Source: Paenibacillus pini JCM 16418 (lineage in GTDB: Bacteria; Bacillota; Bacilli; Paenibacillales; Paenibacillaceae). From it: a DNA stretch of 64,000 nt. Below the pieces are notes generated by a model. That model saw nothing but the letters and a program-made list of their open reading frames with translations, was not told the origin of the DNA and ran no database searches. Both the position numbers and the translations under genes were made by a program. The DNA is taken from positions 124,001-188,000 of the forward strand of contig NZ_BAVZ01000007.1 in assembly GCF_000576305.1 (NCBI RefSeq), written 5' to 3'. Below are positions 15,957 through 26,550 of the stretch, one piece after another; positions within the stretch are counted from its first letter, which is position 1, and the number at the start of each line of letters is the position of its first letter.

Positions 15957-18055
15957 TTGCGTTTTATAGTTAGAGAACGTACACAGCATCAGTCAGAAGG
16001 CGATAATCATAGTTCAGGATTACGTATGAATCTATTTTTCTTTAGTACATTTGTCATATTTTGCGTTATTATTATTCGGCTTGCTATTATTCAATTCGTA
16101 GAAGCACCAACCATGTCAGATAAAATTGCAGCACTAGATATGAGGAATATTCCTTTGCCTCCTGACCGAGGAATTATATTTGATGATACAGGAGTGAAGC
16201 TTGCTTATTCAAAACCAATTAGTTCGTTATATATTATGTTGTTTGAAGATTACAGAATAACAACGACAGAAGGTAGAAAGAATAGGCCAAAGGCGGAGCA
16301 AATGGCGACCAAAATTGCGGAAATATCTAAGAAATTAGGAAATCCCAATGCAAAACCCTTAACCAAAGATGATATTTTAGCTGCAATGGACTTGGACTCT
16401 AAAACAGATAATGCTATAGTCCACGCCGACTTAAAGCGGGGCTAACCAATAATGAAATTGCCTATTTCATGGAGCATCGCTCTGAATTTGTGGGCCTTGA
16501 TGTGGTAGAAGAAAGTTACCGGCAGTATGATAAAGATACCGTTGCTGTTCAGACAGTAGGGTATACTAAATATTTTAAATCAACTGAAACGCTTCATTTT
16601 TATGATAAAGCAAGGGAAAATAATAAGTCACAGTTACTTCCGGATCAAATGTACCTGAGAGATGAATTGGTCGGCTTCGATGGTGTTGAATTTTCTTTCC
16701 AGGATCAGCTGAGAGGTAAGAATGGCTATAAACAGATTTCGATTAATAAACAATACATTACAGAAGAAGTAGATAAAATCGTTCCTCCCGTCAAAGGAAA
16801 TAACGTTTGGTTAACGATTAACAAACAGGTTCAAATGAAGACAGAACAGGCCATTATGGATGAATTAAGCTATATCCAGACGCATCTCATCTCGGGCGGC
16901 AGAACCCATCCGGAGGCTAAAACAGGATACGCGGTTGCTATGGAAGTCGATACAGGAAAGATCGTGGCCATGGCAAGTATGCCCGATTATGACACGAACA
17001 TATGGGGGACAGGAACTGCATCGGTTGAGAATTTCAAGAAACTAAATAATAATTATATGAATGGAACAATTACCGGTATCTCATCCGGCAGGTCCGCTAA
17101 TAATCTTGATTCCACTGTATTGCTGGGCTCCACCATTAAACCACTGAGTGTATTTATAGGCCTGCGCGAGAAATTGTTTACAACAACGACAGATTATAAT
17201 GATGTTGGTATTGCGTACTTTGGTAAAGATAAGAAATTCTCAGTCCGTAATTCACAAAATCATAGCTATGGATATTTCAAAACACCTGCTAAAGCCATCG
17301 AAATGTCTTCAAATGCATTCATGATTGATATGGTAGGTAACCCTTTATCTAAACGTAAAGGAGCACTTAATCTATGGGATAAGTACATGAAAGAATTTGG
17401 ACTCGGAGTACTTACGGGCATTGACCTGCCTAATGAAAGAAAGGGCATTGCCGATTATATGGACACGGATGCAACGGGAAGTGTACAGGCGTCCTTGGTA
17501 TATGCCTCTTTTGGGCAGGGAGGGAAATATACTCCGCTACAATTAGCACAGTATACGTCAACGTTGGCTAATGAGGGTGTACGAATTAAACCGCAGATTG
17601 TGAGTAAAATTACGGATCAAAGTGGCAAAGTAATTAAGACCTATAAACGTGAAGTGCTGAATACGATTAAGCCCGATCCGTCGGATAAGGCCTATTGGAG
17701 CTTAATCAAAAGAGGTATGAACACTAAAGTAGATGCCTTTAACGGGTTTCCCTATGATTTTGCGCGGAAGACGGGAACTTCGCAGCAGGATGCTAACCGG
17801 AAAATGCGGGATAACGGTGTGTTTATAGCCTATGCCCCTCGTAATCATCCGAAGCTTGCGGTAGCCGTGATTATCCCTGAGGGAGGATTCGGGGGTTCTA
17901 GTGCTGCTCCGATTGCACGTAAAATATTCGATGCATATGACGAAGAATATGGTCTGGACGGGGTTCCGAAGAAAGCGATGAATGCTGCTAAAACAGCAGA
18001 AAATTCAGCTAATGCAAAATCGGAAAGATTGCAAAATAATGAATCCAATCATTAA
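15957..18055 (+). CDS. Class B penicillin-binding protein, first of a tandem pair (frameshifted)
   Basis: Two frames, ending at 16445 and starting near 16440, join into a ~699-aa protein once one G is added to the GGGG run at 16438-16441; the restored LTNNEIAYFMEH matches the paralogue at 18205. It has an N-terminal transmembrane helix (MNLFFFSTFVIFCVIII), a PBP dimerisation region (PPDRGIIFDD) and a transpeptidase domain with STIK (catalytic Ser), SSN and KTGTS motifs. This is the PBP2/PbpA-type D,D-transpeptidase plan that cross-links peptidoglycan outside the membrane. I choose the TTG at 15957 because ATGAGGTA lies upstream; an ATG at 15894 is the alternative but would place the inverted repeat inside the gene. 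The break is probably a sequencing error. Confidence 0.85.
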
Positions 18056-18070
18056 TTGGATATGGTATAC

Positions 18071-18106
18071 GAACCCGGAATTCCTAGTGAACTCCGGGTT
18101 TCTTGG
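18071..18106 (+). terminator. Weak terminator between the PBP genes
   Basis: GAACCCGGA pairs with TCCGGGTTTC, followed by TTCTTGG. A moderate stem with a poor T tract suggests partial read-through to the second PBP gene. Confidence 0.55.
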
Positions 18107-18204
18107 TATTCGGATAGTGAATATTGTCGAAAGGTGTTGAGAGTTCATTTTTATGATAAAATAATACCCAGTATGTTGAATACAGCTAGAGAGGGGGAGA
18201 ACCG

Positions 18205-20298
18205 GTGAGTGATTATACGCCGGATCATCCACAGCAGAAAGATAGTAAAGAAAAAGGCGGCTTTAGTCTGAGGATTAACCTGTTTTTTTTCAGTACGTTT
18301 ATCATTTTCTGTGTGATTATTGTGAGGCTTGCGATTTTACAGTTTGTAGAAGGTCCTATGCTGACGGAGAAAGAATCAAGCAATATCGTGAAAGACGTAC
18401 CGTTACCTCCAGATCGAGGGACGATATATGATTCTGCTGGCGTTAAATTAGCCTATTCTACACCTACGCACTCCCTTTATATAATGCTGATGAAAGACTA
18501 CAGTACGGTGAACGGAATGAAGAATAGGCCGGAAGCAGAGGCGCTGGCTGAGAAATTGGTTACTATATTTGATAAATATGGTGATCCAAAGGTTGATAAG
18601 AAGTTAACGAAGCAAGACGTGATCGATGCGATGGATTTGGATTATAAAAAATATGCGGGTTATTTATCGAGACGAATTAAGATGGACCTTACCAATAAAG
18701 AAATCGCGTATTTTATGGAGCATAAATCTGACTTTCCAGGCATTGACGTTGAAGAAGAAAGTGTTCGTCACTATGATCCGGATACCGTAGCTGTTCAAAC
18801 TATCGGTTATATTCGTACGTTCAGTGGATCAAAGAGATTAGGGAAGTATCAGAATATTGATTCTAGACAGAAAAATCCAGACATTATAAATGATCCAGGT
18901 CTAACGTATACAGAGCCTGAGTTTGTTGGATTCGATGGGCTGGAGTTGTTATATCAGGACCAGCTTCGTGGTAAGAACGGTTATAAGAAAGTACCTATTA
19001 ACCCGCGCAATATGCCTGAGGGCGTTGATGAAATCGTTCCACCTGTGAAAGGTAATGATATCTACTCAACGATTAACAAGGAAATTCAACTGGAGACAGA
19101 AAATGCGATTAAGGATCAGCTTACTTGGCTGCATTCACATTTAGTATCGGGTAAAACACACCCAAACGCGACAACGGGTTTTGCAGTAGCTATGGAAGTG
19201 AAGACAGGAAATATTGTTTCGATGGCAAGTTTACCGGATTACGATACGAATATGTGGAATACGGGCAGCATCTCTTCTGACAACTGGGATAAAATTCAGA
19301 ACATTTATATGAACGGGACGATCCGTTCGTTTAACCCGGGAAAAAAAGGTGCTCATCCAGAGTCCGTTGTATTGCTTGGTTCTACTATGAAACCGTTAAG
19401 TGTACTTATTGGTCTTAAGGAAGGTCTCATAACGACCAACACCTATTATCAAGATAAGGGTGCTGCGTATTTTGGTAAAGAGGGCCATCAGACGCGTGTT
19501 CAAAACTCTCAGGGTCACGTATATGGCGGGATGGACCCAGCGCGTGCTATCGAGAAATCATCCAATGCCTTCATGGTCGATAAGATCGGTGTGAAGCTGT
19601 ATGAGAAATATGGTAGTGAGAGTGTCAATAAGTGGGACGAATACATGAAACAATTTGGACTGGGTGTGAGTACGGGGAGCGGACTACCTGGTGAATTTAA
19701 AGGCATCCGTGAGTACGTGAATGAGGCGAAGACCGGTAGTGCGCAATCCGCGATGGCCTATGCCTCATTTGGACAACAGGGTAAATACACGACATTGCAA
19801 CTCGCACAGTATACGGCAATGCTTGCTAACGAGGGTAAACGAATGAAACCACAACTAGTTAGCAAAATTGTGGACGACAAGGGGAATGTAGTTAAGACAT
19901 TTAAGCCGGAAGTACTGAACTCGGTTACGGCTGATTTTGACAAATCATATTGGAATGAGATCAAACGTGGAATGAAGAGTGAAGTTTCGGCATTTGGAGA
20001 TTTCCCTTACTCCTTTGCTCGTAAAACAGGTACCTCTACCCAAACGGTTGGCGGTAAGCCCGTGGATAACGGGGTATTTATTGCATACGCACCAAGAGAT
20101 AACCCAGTGCTCGCAGTAGCTGTTGTTATTCCTGAAGGTGGATTTGGTTCAAGCAGTGCGGCTCCTATTGCTCGTAAAATGTTTGATGCGTATGATCAGG
20201 TGTACGGTCTAGATGGCATTCCGAAGAAGGCTAAATCTACGGATAATGCTACTGATGGAACGGCGAGTTCTACTACAGATTCAACCACAACAAGATAA
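18205..20298 (+). CDS. Class B penicillin-binding protein, second of a tandem pair
   Basis: A 697-aa, intact paralogue of the preceding gene. It has a transmembrane helix at ~20-44, a dimerisation region beginning PPDRGTIYDS (~72), and a transpeptidase domain with Ser393-T-M-Lys396, Ser452-S-Asn454 and Lys607-T-G. It closes with a Thr/Ser-rich tail. It starts at a GTG after GAGGGGGAG. Its role is D,D-transpeptidation of peptidoglycan, most likely in elongation or sporulation. The tandem arrangement and close similarity indicate local duplication; whether the two copies differ in timing is not evident from sequence. Confidence 0.92.
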   Translation: MSDYTPDHPQQKDSKEKGGFSLRINLFFFSTFIIFCVIIVRLAILQFVEGPMLTEKESSNIVKDVPLPPDRGTIYDSAGVKLAYSTPTHSLYIMLMKDYSTVNGMKNRPEAEALAEKLVTIFDKYGDPKVDKKLTKQDVIDAMDLDYKKYAGYLSRRIKMDLTNKEIAYFMEHKSDFPGIDVEEESVRHYDPDTVAVQTIGYIRTFSGSKRLGKYQNIDSRQKNPDIINDPGLTYTEPEFVGFDGLELLYQDQLRGKNGYKKVPINPRNMPEGVDEIVPPVKGNDIYSTINKEIQLETENAIKDQLTWLHSHLVSGKTHPNATTGFAVAMEVKTGNIVSMASLPDYDTNMWNTGSISSDNWDKIQNIYMNGTIRSFNPGKKGAHPESVVLLGSTMKPLSVLIGLKEGLITTNTYYQDKGAAYFGKEGHQTRVQNSQGHVYGGMDPARAIEKSSNAFMVDKIGVKLYEKYGSESVNKWDEYMKQFGLGVSTGSGLPGEFKGIREYVNEAKTGSAQSAMAYASFGQQGKYTTLQLAQYTAMLANEGKRMKPQLVSKIVDDKGNVVKTFKPEVLNSVTADFDKSYWNEIKRGMKSEVSAFGDFPYSFARKTGTSTQTVGGKPVDNGVFIAYAPRDNPVLAVAVVIPEGGFGSSSAAPIARKMFDAYDQVYGLDGIPKKAKSTDNATDGTASSTTDSTTTR

Positions 20299-20309
20299 TG
20301 GATTAATTA

Positions 20310-20350
20310 ATGGCAGATGTTAAGTATAACTTAGCACCTGTCATTTTTTT
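20310..20350 (+). terminator. Terminator after the second PBP gene
   Basis: A 15-bp stem (ATGGCAGATGTTAAG with CTTAGCACCTGTCAT, one mismatch and two wobbles) is followed by TTTTTT. Confidence 0.85.
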
Positions 20351-20480
20351 ATTAGTTCCTCATTGATGCAAAATCCTTTTTGTGAGTATTCGCACGTTTG
20401 TGGTAAAATGGCGATATGTTTGCATAAGGTATGTGAAATAGATCGTGAAATAAATCGCTTACACTGGGGGACATCATGTC

Positions 20481-21227
20481 ATGAATACCACTTATAAATT
20501 ATTGGCGCTAGATATGGATGGAACACTGTTAACGAATGAACATCAAATTTCACCAGAAACATCATCATGGATTAAGCGTGCACAAGAACATGGTATCCAT
20601 GTATGTCTTTCTACAGGTCGATCTTTTGGAAATGCTCTTCCATTCGGTGAACAACTCGGATTAGCCACTCCAATGGTAACGGTCAACGGTAGCGAGATTT
20701 GGCGTGCTCCTCATGATCTGTATCAAAGGTATCTGATGGATGTAGACTTGATTAAGAAAATGTACGGAATTGCAGCCCATTATGATACATGGTTCTGGGC
20801 CTATGCAGTAGATCATTTGTATAACAAAGAAAATTGGACGACAGAAATCGACGGTCAAGAATGGCTCAAATTTGGGTTTCATACAGAAGATGATGATGTT
20901 CGTCATCAAATTTTAATGGAACTTCAGGATCTCGGTGGGCTTGAGATTACGAATTCCTCGCCTCATAACCTAGAGATTAATCCTCAAGGAATTAACAAGG
21001 CAACAGGAATAGCGCAAGTGTGTAGCTTACTTGGGCTTGAGGTGAGCCAAGTTATTGCGGTAGGAGACAGCATGAACGATCTAGCGGTCATTCAGAAAGC
21101 TGGACTTGGCGTTGCCATGGGGAATGCACAACAGGTCGTTAAGGATGAAGCAGATGTAGTAGTCGCAAGTAATGATGAGGATGGAATTGCAGAAGTCATC
21201 CGCAAATATATTTTTGCTAAGGAGTGA
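20481..21227 (+). CDS. Cof-type HAD-IIB family phosphatase
   Basis: A 248-aa protein with HAD motif I LDMDGTLL at residues ~10-17, motif II near LSTGRS, a C2-type cap, and the C-terminal INKATGIAQV, GDSMNDLAV (motif IV) and GVAMGNA signatures of the Cof/YbjI group. Such enzymes dephosphorylate sugar phosphates, flavin precursors or similar small molecules in the cytoplasm; the substrate here is unknown. It is followed 9 bp later by the DUF456 gene, so the two are probably co-transcribed. Confidence 0.9.
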   Translation: MNTTYKLLALDMDGTLLTNEHQISPETSSWIKRAQEHGIHVCLSTGRSFGNALPFGEQLGLATPMVTVNGSEIWRAPHDLYQRYLMDVDLIKKMYGIAAHYDTWFWAYAVDHLYNKENWTTEIDGQEWLKFGFHTEDDDVRHQILMELQDLGGLEITNSSPHNLEINPQGINKATGIAQVCSLLGLEVSQVIAVGDSMNDLAVIQKAGLGVAMGNAQQVVKDEADVVVASNDEDGIAEVIRKYIFAKE

Positions 21228-21236
21228 GTTCGATCC

Positions 21237-21722
21237 ATGGATATACTCGGTTGGATTCTCGTTATAGCCTTATTTGCAGTAGGACTGGCTGGGGCTATAT
21301 ACCCTATCCTACCAGGAGCGCTCGCCATCTTCTTTGCATTTTTCGTTTACGGTTGGTTTTTCACATTCCAGCATTTTAATGTTTGGTTTTGGATAATCCA
21401 ATCGGTAATCGTGGTTGTATTGTTCGTAGCGGATTATGTGGTTAGCGCATGGGGAACCAAGAAGTTTGGCGGCTCGAGGGCGTCGGTTATCTTAAGTACT
21501 ATTGGCGTTATTATTGGACCGTTTGTTATTCCGGCGTTTGGTCTAATCATTGGTCCGTTTCTGGGTGCTTTTATTGGTGAGCTCTTTGCTGGTTCTTCCG
21601 TCAAGAAATCGGCCAAAGTCGGATTTGGTTCGGTTGTCGGAATGTTCAGTAGTATCGTCATGAAGGTTATACTGCAAGTGGCAATGATCGTTATTTTCTT
21701 CATCTGGATATTCGCTTTTTAA
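21237..21722 (+). CDS. DUF456 family membrane protein
   Basis: A 161-aa hydrophobic protein with about four membrane segments, matching DUF456. The pattern PILPGALAIFF near the N-terminus and the glycine-rich GPFLGAFIGELFAG near residue 115 are typical of that family. Its ATG follows AAGGAGTGAG at the end of the HAD gene. The function of the family is not established. Confidence 0.85.
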   Translation: MDILGWILVIALFAVGLAGAIYPILPGALAIFFAFFVYGWFFTFQHFNVWFWIIQSVIVVVLFVADYVVSAWGTKKFGGSRASVILSTIGVIIGPFVIPAFGLIIGPFLGAFIGELFAGSSVKKSAKVGFGSVVGMFSSIVMKVILQVAMIVIFFIWIFAF

Positions 21723-21786
21723 TAAGATTCGCATTCAAGTTATATATGCCTGTAAGGCGTGTTGCTAGGAAGAAGGGGAATGGAGC

Positions 21787-23424
21787 TTGGCTAAGAAAGA
21801 ATCTTTCATCAAAGGAACACTAATATTAGCAGCAGCAGCTTTAGTAGCAAGAGTACTAGGTTTAGTACAGCGTGTGCCGCTGGATCATCTATTTAATGAT
21901 GTCGGCAGAGCGTCGTTCTCCGTATCTAACAATGTATATTTAATGCTATTAACGATAGCGACGGCAGGGATTCCAAGTACGCTTAGTAAAATGGTATCCG
22001 AACGCTATGCTCTCAAACGTCCGGGAGAAGCCCAACGTGTGTATCATGCAGCGCTGTTATTCGCAGCCTTTATGGGTGTGATTATGACGGTGCTGCTCTA
22101 TTTTGCTGCTCCAGTTTATGCGAATTATATCAAAGTTCCTGAGTCTGCTCTTGCGATTCGGGCGCTAGCACCTGCGCTACTTCTGTTTCCGACCATTGCG
22201 ATGATGCGTGGTTATTTTCAAGGTCGACATAATATGTCTGCAGGCGGTATATCGCAAATTGTTGAACAGTTTGCCAGAGTAGGTACAGCGATCCTGTTAG
22301 CCTATATTCTGCTTCATATGGGGTATAACGATAGCTGGATTGCCGCTGGTGCTTCTTTTGGTGGAGTGCTGGGAAGTATCGGAGCTTTCGCGGTCATGAT
22401 GTATTATACAGTTAAAATCCGTGAACAAGATCGGAAACTAGTGTTAGAGGCTGGCGCAGACGCCAAACTTCCATTGATGGGCATCTATAAAGATATTTTT
22501 ACACTATCTATTCCGATTGTATTGTCTTCCCTAGCAGTGCCTGCAGTCAATTTCATTGATTCTTCGATCGTGAACACATTGCTAACTGGGCAAATAGGAC
22601 AAGCCAAGGCAACACAGTTACTTGGAATTCTCGGTAACAGAGCCCAAAGTATTGCTGGTATTCCACCAATTCTGGCTATTGCCTTAAGTACCTCGCTTAT
22701 TCCGGTTATATCTGCGGCGTTTGCTCGAAAAGATGAGGCACATTTGAAGCAGCAAATTATGCTTGCACTGCGAATTGCCATTTTGACAGGAATGCCAATT
22801 GTTATTGCACTTTGTGCTGCAGCTTATTCCGTAAATGGCTTACTATTTGCAAGTTTGGATGGAAGCTGGATTATTATGCTGCTAACCTTTGGAACCATCT
22901 TTCAAATTACAATGATGACAACGAATTCTATTTTGTTAGGCTTAGGCAAAGCTAGATTGTCGATGGTTAACGTTATGATTGGTATTGTCGTCAAGTTAAT
23001 TGTCAGTTACATTCTTGCCCAGTGGATCGGCATATACGGTATTATTGCAGCCACAGGAGTCTGTTTCTTATTTATTACATTATTGAACTTAAGAATGCTG
23101 AAAGTTATCGTACCCTTCTCTATTCTGGATAAGCGTTGGATGAGCTTTTTTTCTACCGTTATACTCACAGGTGCGGTGGGTTATGGACTAAATGAGGCTG
23201 GAATCCAGCTCGTCCATGTCATGCCAGCGAGATTAGCCTTTCTGATTACTTCTCTTGTTGTAGGTGGGGCTGTTGTAGTCGTATACCTTGTACTACTTGT
23301 GATGTTGGGAGTACTTCGCCAGCAAGAGCTGACGAGCTATCCACGCATCTTGCAAAAGATCTTGCGCCCGTTAATGCGTCTACAGCCTTCGAGATTTAAC
23401 TCAAGTAAAACGGAAGGGAATTAA
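21787..23424 (+). CDS. MOP-superfamily lipid-linked oligosaccharide/lipid II flippase-like protein (SpoVB/MurJ type)
   Basis: A 545-aa protein with about 14 transmembrane helices. The opening FIKGTLILAAAALVARVLGLVQRVPL and the segment IATAGIPSTLSKMVSERYA match the polysaccharide biosynthesis/SpoVB branch of the MOP flippases, whose Bacillus members include SpoVB and the MurJ protein YtgP. The likely job is moving undecaprenyl-linked precursors across the membrane. It starts at TTG after AAGAAGGGGAATGG. With the two PBP genes upstream it fits a local cell-wall theme, though it is not in their operon. Confidence 0.85.
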   Translation: MAKKESFIKGTLILAAAALVARVLGLVQRVPLDHLFNDVGRASFSVSNNVYLMLLTIATAGIPSTLSKMVSERYALKRPGEAQRVYHAALLFAAFMGVIMTVLLYFAAPVYANYIKVPESALAIRALAPALLLFPTIAMMRGYFQGRHNMSAGGISQIVEQFARVGTAILLAYILLHMGYNDSWIAAGASFGGVLGSIGAFAVMMYYTVKIREQDRKLVLEAGADAKLPLMGIYKDIFTLSIPIVLSSLAVPAVNFIDSSIVNTLLTGQIGQAKATQLLGILGNRAQSIAGIPPILAIALSTSLIPVISAAFARKDEAHLKQQIMLALRIAILTGMPIVIALCAAAYSVNGLLFASLDGSWIIMLLTFGTIFQITMMTTNSILLGLGKARLSMVNVMIGIVVKLIVSYILAQWIGIYGIIAATGVCFLFITLLNLRMLKVIVPFSILDKRWMSFFSTVILTGAVGYGLNEAGIQLVHVMPARLAFLITSLVVGGAVVVVYLVLLVMLGVLRQQELTSYPRILQKILRPLMRLQPSRFNSSKTEGN

Positions 23425-23456
23425 GCTTAAGCTTAATAAGATTCTTATAACTTCTG

Positions 23457-24788
23457 TTACTCTGGGAAATAAGCCTTCTGGACATCGTGGATCATAGCTG
23501 TCTTTTGCAGGGCCAGGCGATGTGCATGCGTCATTTCAATGAACAGCGGCCTTCTAGGTCGAGTGATGTGCACTATAGCATTCGCGTTAGTGAACCAGTC
23601 ATACTGTTGAATGGGTTCATAAGGCATATCCTGCCACACGTCTTTAAGCAAAGGACTGTACAAATTCTTGCCCTCGGGTAGCCATTCTTGCTTTAACAGC
23701 TCTGAACTCTCCTGTGGGGAATTCAGAGCTGTTTGTTTATCCGCAGTAAATAGCGCAGGCCAATATTCTTGTCTAGAACCTTGATGCTTGACCGTAAATG
23801 CAAAAGCTTGAACACCGGAGAGAACATTCTGATATCCAAACAGCATGGCATATAAACTTTTACCGAACTCAATCCGTTCATGGATATCGGTAAAATCTTC
23901 TAAAATTAATCCGCAAATTCCGGTTGCCTGTGGGAGTGAGCTCTGGTTTGAGTCTTGAACAGGATGCTCAATCGTTAATGGAAATATAATTTGGTTCATC
24001 TGAAATTTACTATGCAGAAGAAATGAAGGTTTGCGAAGTATTTGTTTTTGAAAATAATGATGCTGTACGACCCTGCCTTCAATATATTGCTGCTCGTTAA
24101 TGATGAGTCCTGTAGCTAGCAGGGCGCTATCACGTTCCAGCCAGAAGCGTTCCCAAAATGGATGCATAAATGCCGAAACGTGAAATTCAGATAGCAAATG
24201 GAAGAGGCTTTTCCCTAAAGTGCGACTGTACATATAAAGGAGAAGCTGCGGATATGCATCTTGAAAAATAAGAGCATTACAGCGTTCAAGTAGTCGATAC
24301 ATGTCTTCTCGCATCGGCTGCTCCATTAGATCGGACATGAGGCCACCCTTTAAGTCACTCATGCTCCAGCCTGCGTTACGCGAGACCATATGTGCTAAAA
24401 AAGACCAATGAAGTTCAGGAAATTGTTTATAACAGTTTAAGTAAGCTCGAGTACGTGTAATATTACTACGATTGGACTTAGCAGTTCTGGCTTCGATTTC
24501 CTGAATAATGCCTTTCTCCTGCTCTGTTCGTCGAGATTTGAGCTGATCCCTATACAACGGGATATCCCGAAGAAAAATACGATCTTGAATGATTCGTTCC
24601 AGCTGCTCCCGTATATGATGGGCGGCAGGGCTCTTCCATTCCATATTTCTACGTTGCTTGATAAGGAGTTGTGACGCTTTCCAACTTGCGATTCGGCCCT
24701 TAATCATTTCTACGGCAGCTTTAGGAAGAGATGCGGTCAGGCGTACAATCTCAGGCATAGCAGAGTGATCTTCGTGACTGTCCCGCAT
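23457..24788 (-). CDS. DUF2515 family protein (YppC-like)
   Basis: A 443-aa soluble protein resembling the DUF2515 family (Bacillus subtilis YppC). Conserved-looking stretches include NITRTRAYLNCYKQFPELHWSFLAHMVSRNAGW and LLLYMYSRTLGKSLFHLL; it is helical and has no signal peptide. The family is largely restricted to spore-forming Bacillales and has no established function. It is convergent with the flippase gene and divergent from the thioredoxin-like gene. Confidence 0.82.
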   Translation of the reverse strand: MRDSHEDHSAMPEIVRLTASLPKAAVEMIKGRIASWKASQLLIKQRRNMEWKSPAAHHIREQLERIIQDRIFLRDIPLYRDQLKSRRTEQEKGIIQEIEARTAKSNRSNITRTRAYLNCYKQFPELHWSFLAHMVSRNAGWSMSDLKGGLMSDLMEQPMREDMYRLLERCNALIFQDAYPQLLLYMYSRTLGKSLFHLLSEFHVSAFMHPFWERFWLERDSALLATGLIINEQQYIEGRVVQHHYFQKQILRKPSFLLHSKFQMNQIIFPLTIEHPVQDSNQSSLPQATGICGLILEDFTDIHERIEFGKSLYAMLFGYQNVLSGVQAFAFTVKHQGSRQEYWPALFTADKQTALNSPQESSELLKQEWLPEGKNLYSPLLKDVWQDMPYEPIQQYDWFTNANAIVHITRPRRPLFIEMTHAHRLALQKTAMIHDVQKAYFPE

Positions 24789-24906
24789 GGACGGATCTTC
24801 CCTTCATGTAAAATCGTTTTATGATAAGTATGGTCTAAAAATTTGACTTCCACTCTTTATTTTGGTTCACTAAAGTGAAGAGATGGCAAGAAAGGAATGG
24901 TATATC

Positions 24907-25251
24907 ATGCAAAAAGTTACTTCCCGTGCTGAATTTGATGTTTCAACGCAATCCCCGCGTCTAACTGTGGCTGTTTTTAAAGCGGATTGGTGTTCAGATT
25001 GCAAATTTTTAGATCCCTTTATGCCTGAAATCGATAAGAGATTCGCGAACGACTTGACGCTAGTTGAGGTTGATGTTGAAGAAGTTGAAGATATTAGCCA
25101 GGATCTAAACATTTTAGGAATTCCAAGCTTTGTTGCCTTTTCCGATGGGCGTGAGCTATCGCGGTTTGTGAATAAGAATCGTAAAAGCAGAGAAGAAATC
25201 GAAGAGTATTTGAACAATACACTTGAGATTTATAGATCCATTCACAAATAA
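24907..25251 (+). CDS. Thioredoxin-like protein with WCSDC active site
   Basis: A 114-aa thioredoxin fold: VAVFKADWCSDCKFLDPF holds the active-site CxxC as Cys-Ser-Asp-Cys instead of the usual CGPC, and LGIPSFVAF supplies the conserved cis-Pro. The Met at 24907 is preferred over 24883 because AAAGGAATGG lies about 8 nt upstream. The altered dipeptide should change redox potential; a role in thiol exchange or as a dedicated reductase is possible. It is cytoplasmic and monocistronic, with its own terminator. Confidence 0.85.
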   Translation: MQKVTSRAEFDVSTQSPRLTVAVFKADWCSDCKFLDPFMPEIDKRFANDLTLVEVDVEEVEDISQDLNILGIPSFVAFSDGRELSRFVNKNRKSREEIEEYLNNTLEIYRSIHK

Positions 25252-25265
25252 AAAATGTAAATATA

Positions 25266-25302
25266 ACATCGTTCCTGTTAACAATGGGAACGGTGTTTTT
25301 TA
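25266..25302 (+). terminator. Terminator of the thioredoxin-like gene
   Basis: ACATCGTTCC pairs with GGAACGGTGT around a short loop and is followed by TTTTTTAATTTT. Confidence 0.85.
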
Positions 25303-25447
25303 ATTTTGAATTTTTTTGTATATTTTGTCACATAGAGGCTATGTGTTATGATGGGTTATCAGGTATAATATATTAGATGTATAAATAAAGTATCGGTGCT
25401 AAAAAGCGATTTTTCGTTTCTTAATTTGAGCAGCAGGTGATCGAAAT

Positions 25448-26388
25448 TTGAATACAAAACAGTTGAAATGGCTCAGTTATCTGACCTTTATTACCATGTT
25501 CTGTGCGACGTTTGGTGGAACAGTCGTGACAAAAACGGAATCGGGTTTGGGATGCGGGCATGAGTGGCCGCTTTGCCAAGGAAAGTTTGTTCCTGCCCAC
25601 ACCATTGCTTCACTTATTGAATATTCACATCGATTAGTTAGTGGTTTAGCCGGACTGACCGCGGTTATTGCCGTGCTATGCTTTTGGTTTTTTGCCAAAA
25701 ACGTCGAGATCTGCGAGTATATTCTATCTTGACGCTTGTGTTTGTGTTGGTACAAGCATTCATGGGTGCGCTTGCTGTCGTTATTTCTCAATCATCAGCG
25801 GTGCTGGCTCTTCATTTTGGTTTTTCATTGATTGCCTTTGCTAGTTCACTTATGCTGGCGCTTGGGGCAAGGAGAATGGATAAGATTAAGGATTTACCTG
25901 TTCAAGTGGAACTGCCTCGCGTTGGCAAATTATTTCGTAACTTGACATGGGCTGTAACCATATATTCATATTTTGTTGTTTATTTGGGAGCTTACGTCAG
26001 TCATACGAGTTCGGCTGGAGGTTGCTCCGGTTGGCCGTTATGTAATGGTAAATTCATTCCAGAGCTTTCTGGAGGTGTAGGAATTGCTTTCATGCACCGA
26101 GTAGCAGCATTGCTCTTATTTATTCTAATTGCCATAATGGCTTACCATGCGTATCGGAGTAATAAAGGGAATCGGGAGCTTCAGGGGCTTGGAATTACAG
26201 CAGTCATCCTCTGCCTGATGCAAGTGTTCAGCGGAGCAGGTATTGTATATGCTCTGGACAAGCCAGAAATTTATTTCTTTGTCGCACTGCTGCATAACTT
26301 GCTAATTTCTTCTTTGTTTGGAATACTTTGCTATACAAGTGTTCGCGTTTGGCAGCTTAGTAAACCTTCAGCACTAGATAAGCGATAA
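25448..26388 (+). CDS. ctaA: Heme A synthase CtaA (frameshifted)
   Basis: Frames 25448-25732 and 25678-26388 join into a 313-aa COX15/CtaA protein after one A is added to the AAAAA run at 25697-25701. There are about eight transmembrane helices in two halves, each with a CxxxxPLC pair (GCGHEWPLCQGK, GCSGWPLCNGK) and conserved His residues (YSHRLVSG, FMHRVAAL, LALHF). CtaA oxidises heme O to heme A in the membrane for cytochrome oxidase assembly. It starts at TTG after AGGTGA. No ctaB or cytochrome oxidase gene lies in the window. The frameshift in such a conserved gene is most simply a sequencing error. Confidence 0.88.
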
Positions 26389-26434
26389 TGTATCAGTACG
26401 TAATGAATTCAATACCATTGTATATGTCTAAGAT

Positions 26435-26469
26435 AAAGTCTCCGAGGAATTTTTCGGGGGCTTTATTTT
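26435..26469 (+). terminator. Terminator of ctaA
   Basis: AAAGTCTCCG pairs with CGGGGGCTTT (two G-T pairs), followed by TATTTTG. Confidence 0.75.
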
Positions 26470-26550
26470 GGAATGAGTGTGGCTGCATTAAGGACATCCT
26501 AAGTGAAGATGTGGAGACCGGCCAAATATGGAGTGGAGGGGTGAAGACGG

